In this document: positions 6,159-6,969 of the stretch, in pieces
Position numbering within the stretch: the first letter of the stretch is position 1
Layout of the letters: each line of letters starts with the position of its first letter
DNA from: Fidelibacterota bacterium
GTDB lineage: Bacteria; Fidelibacterota; Marinisomatia; SCGC-AAA003-L08; TS1B11
NCBI GenBank assembly: GCA_022564085.1
Contig: JADFMC010000114.1
Coordinates: 1 to 6,969 of the forward strand
Reading direction: 5' to 3'
DNA: 6,969 bases
Translations under genes and position numbers: made by a program
The notes under the pieces: model-generated
The model's input: only the letters and a program-made list of their open reading frames with translations
Databases searched by the model: none
What the model was told of the DNA's origin: nothing

Positions 6159-6969
6159 TTTTCCTTAGCCAAGATTAAATCCAGGTCCTTTGGTTTATGC
6201 CGGTGTATCTGCTGCATGTCAAGGATTTCATCTCGAATTTCCAGGAAGGCCGCCACGCACTGAGGATCAAAGTGCGTGCCGGCGGATTCCCGGATCAGTT
6301 CAAAAGCTTTTTCCGAGCTCCAAGCGGGCTTATAGACCCGCTGAGTGGTGAGGGCGTCATAGACATCGGCTACGGCAACCACACGGGCGGAGATGGGGAT
6401 ACCTTCTCCCGCCAAGCCCCTGGGATAGCCGCTGCCGTCCCATTTCTCGTGGTGCCCGCCAGCGATGGTGCAAGCCATCGCCAGCAGAGGATGGTCAGAG
6501 TCTCCCAGGATACTCTCGCCAATCAAGGTATGCTGCTGCATAATTTTTTTCTCTTCCGGGTCGAACGCGCCCGGTTTGAGCAGAATATTATCGGGGGTAC
6601 CGATCTTGCCCACGTCATGCATGGGACTGGCATAGAGGATTGCATCGGTGAATTCATCGCCCATGCCGAGCTGCTGGGCGATGGCACTGGAGTAGGTGCT
6701 CATCCGCCAGATGTGGGCAGCAGTGTCGGCGTCTCGATATTCGGCGGCCGTGGAAAGGCGCCGGATGGTATCAAGGGAGGCATGGCGCAACTGATCATTG
6801 GCCGACTTCAACTGATCGAACGCCTGTCTCAAGTCGGCGGTGCGGGCAGCCACCTGTTCCTCCAGCTCGGTGGTGTAGCGGCGCATGTGTCTGCGGTAAT
6901 CCCTGACCAGCAATAGGTTGCGCACCCGGGCCTGGAGCTCGCTTAAGTTCACCGGCTTGATCAGGAAGT
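6155..6969 (-). CDS. Response regulator with HD-GYP output domain, c-di-GMP phosphodiesterase type (5' end beyond the window)
   Basis: The frame is open to the right edge. The first visible residues, FLIKPVNLSELQARVRNLL, are the end of a receiver domain including the conserved Lys-Pro, so the true start lies outside and the GTG at 6952 is internal. Counting from that GTG codon, residues 20-65 form a charged coiled-coil linker (ELEEQVAARTADL). An intact HD-GYP domain follows: EYRDADTAAHIWRMS (71-85) with H80, HDVGKIGTPD (112-121), H141, HHEKWDGSGYPRGL (167-180), and ADVYDALTTQRVYKPA (195-210). The metal-site and GYP residues are all present, predicting hydrolysis of c-di-GMP under control of receiver phosphorylation. 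Its partner kinase is probably encoded in the same operon, since the stop overlaps the next start as ATGA. The layout matches RpfG-like regulators. Confidence 0.95.
   Translation of the reverse strand, partial: FLIKPVNLSELQARVRNLLLVRDYRRHMRRYTTELEEQVAARTADLRQAFDQLKSANDQLRHASLDTIRRLSTAAEYRDADTAAHIWRMSTYSSAIAQQLGMGDEFTDAILYASPMHDVGKIGTPDNILLKPGAFDPEEKKIMQQHTLIGESILGDSDHPLLAMACTIAGGHHEKWDGSGYPRGLAGEGIPISARVVAVADVYDALTTQRVYKPAWSSEKAFELIRESAGTHFDPQCVAAFLEIRDEILDMQQIHRHKPKDLDLILAKEK

Noticed and set aside
6197..6916. Open plus-strand frame of 239 codons
   Set aside because: Antisense to an intact HD-GYP domain with all motifs; a by-product of GC-rich codon use.
6950..6952. GTG at 6952 as start of the HD-GYP protein
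   Set aside because: The upstream codons in the same frame read FLIKP, the end of a receiver domain, so the protein continues beyond the window.

Overview
All convincing genes in this window lie on the minus strand, so transcription runs from high to low coordinates. The DNA is moderately GC-rich and tightly packed, with start/stop overlaps of 4-8 bases between most neighbours. Two features suggest a bacterium of the FCB supergroup (Bacteroidota relatives such as Marinimicrobia/Fidelibacterota, Calditrichota or similar candidate lineages): a SprA-type outer-membrane translocon gene, known from type IX secretion, and EutN/CcmL microcompartment vertex genes. A good sigma70-like promoter with a TTGACA -35 box fits better outside classical Bacteroidota, whose promoters differ. 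The lineage is inferred; no rRNA or marker gene fixes it.

Region 1 (6969 down to 4313) is a three-gene signalling operon. It starts with the 3' part of a response regulator with an HD-GYP (c-di-GMP phosphodiesterase-type) output domain, cut by the window edge. A small soluble histidine-kinase-like protein follows; it keeps its HD-type phospho-acceptor motif but has a badly eroded ATP-binding domain. The last gene is a soluble receiver-histidine kinase hybrid. No protein here has a visible membrane sensor, so the set looks like a cytoplasmic phosphorelay linked to c-di-GMP turnover.

Region 2 (4312 to 3885) is the only sizeable gap. It holds a 16-bp perfect palindrome, an element of about 117 bases closed by a long imperfect inverted repeat, and a promoter reading into region 3. 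No intrinsic terminator with a T tract was found after the signalling operon.

Region 3 (3884 to 1) is a second operon: two different BMC-P (EutN/CcmL) vertex proteins, an RdgB/HAM1 XTP/dITP diphosphatase, and after 53 bases the first 893 codons of a very large SprA-like gene that leaves the window at its left edge. The first three genes are joined by ATGA or GTGA overlaps. No BMC-H shell gene or encapsulated enzyme is present, so the vertex genes look like a satellite locus or belong to shell genes elsewhere. The combination of microcompartment vertices, nucleotide-pool cleaning and an outer-membrane translocon is the most unusual feature of the window; the functional link, if any, is unknown.
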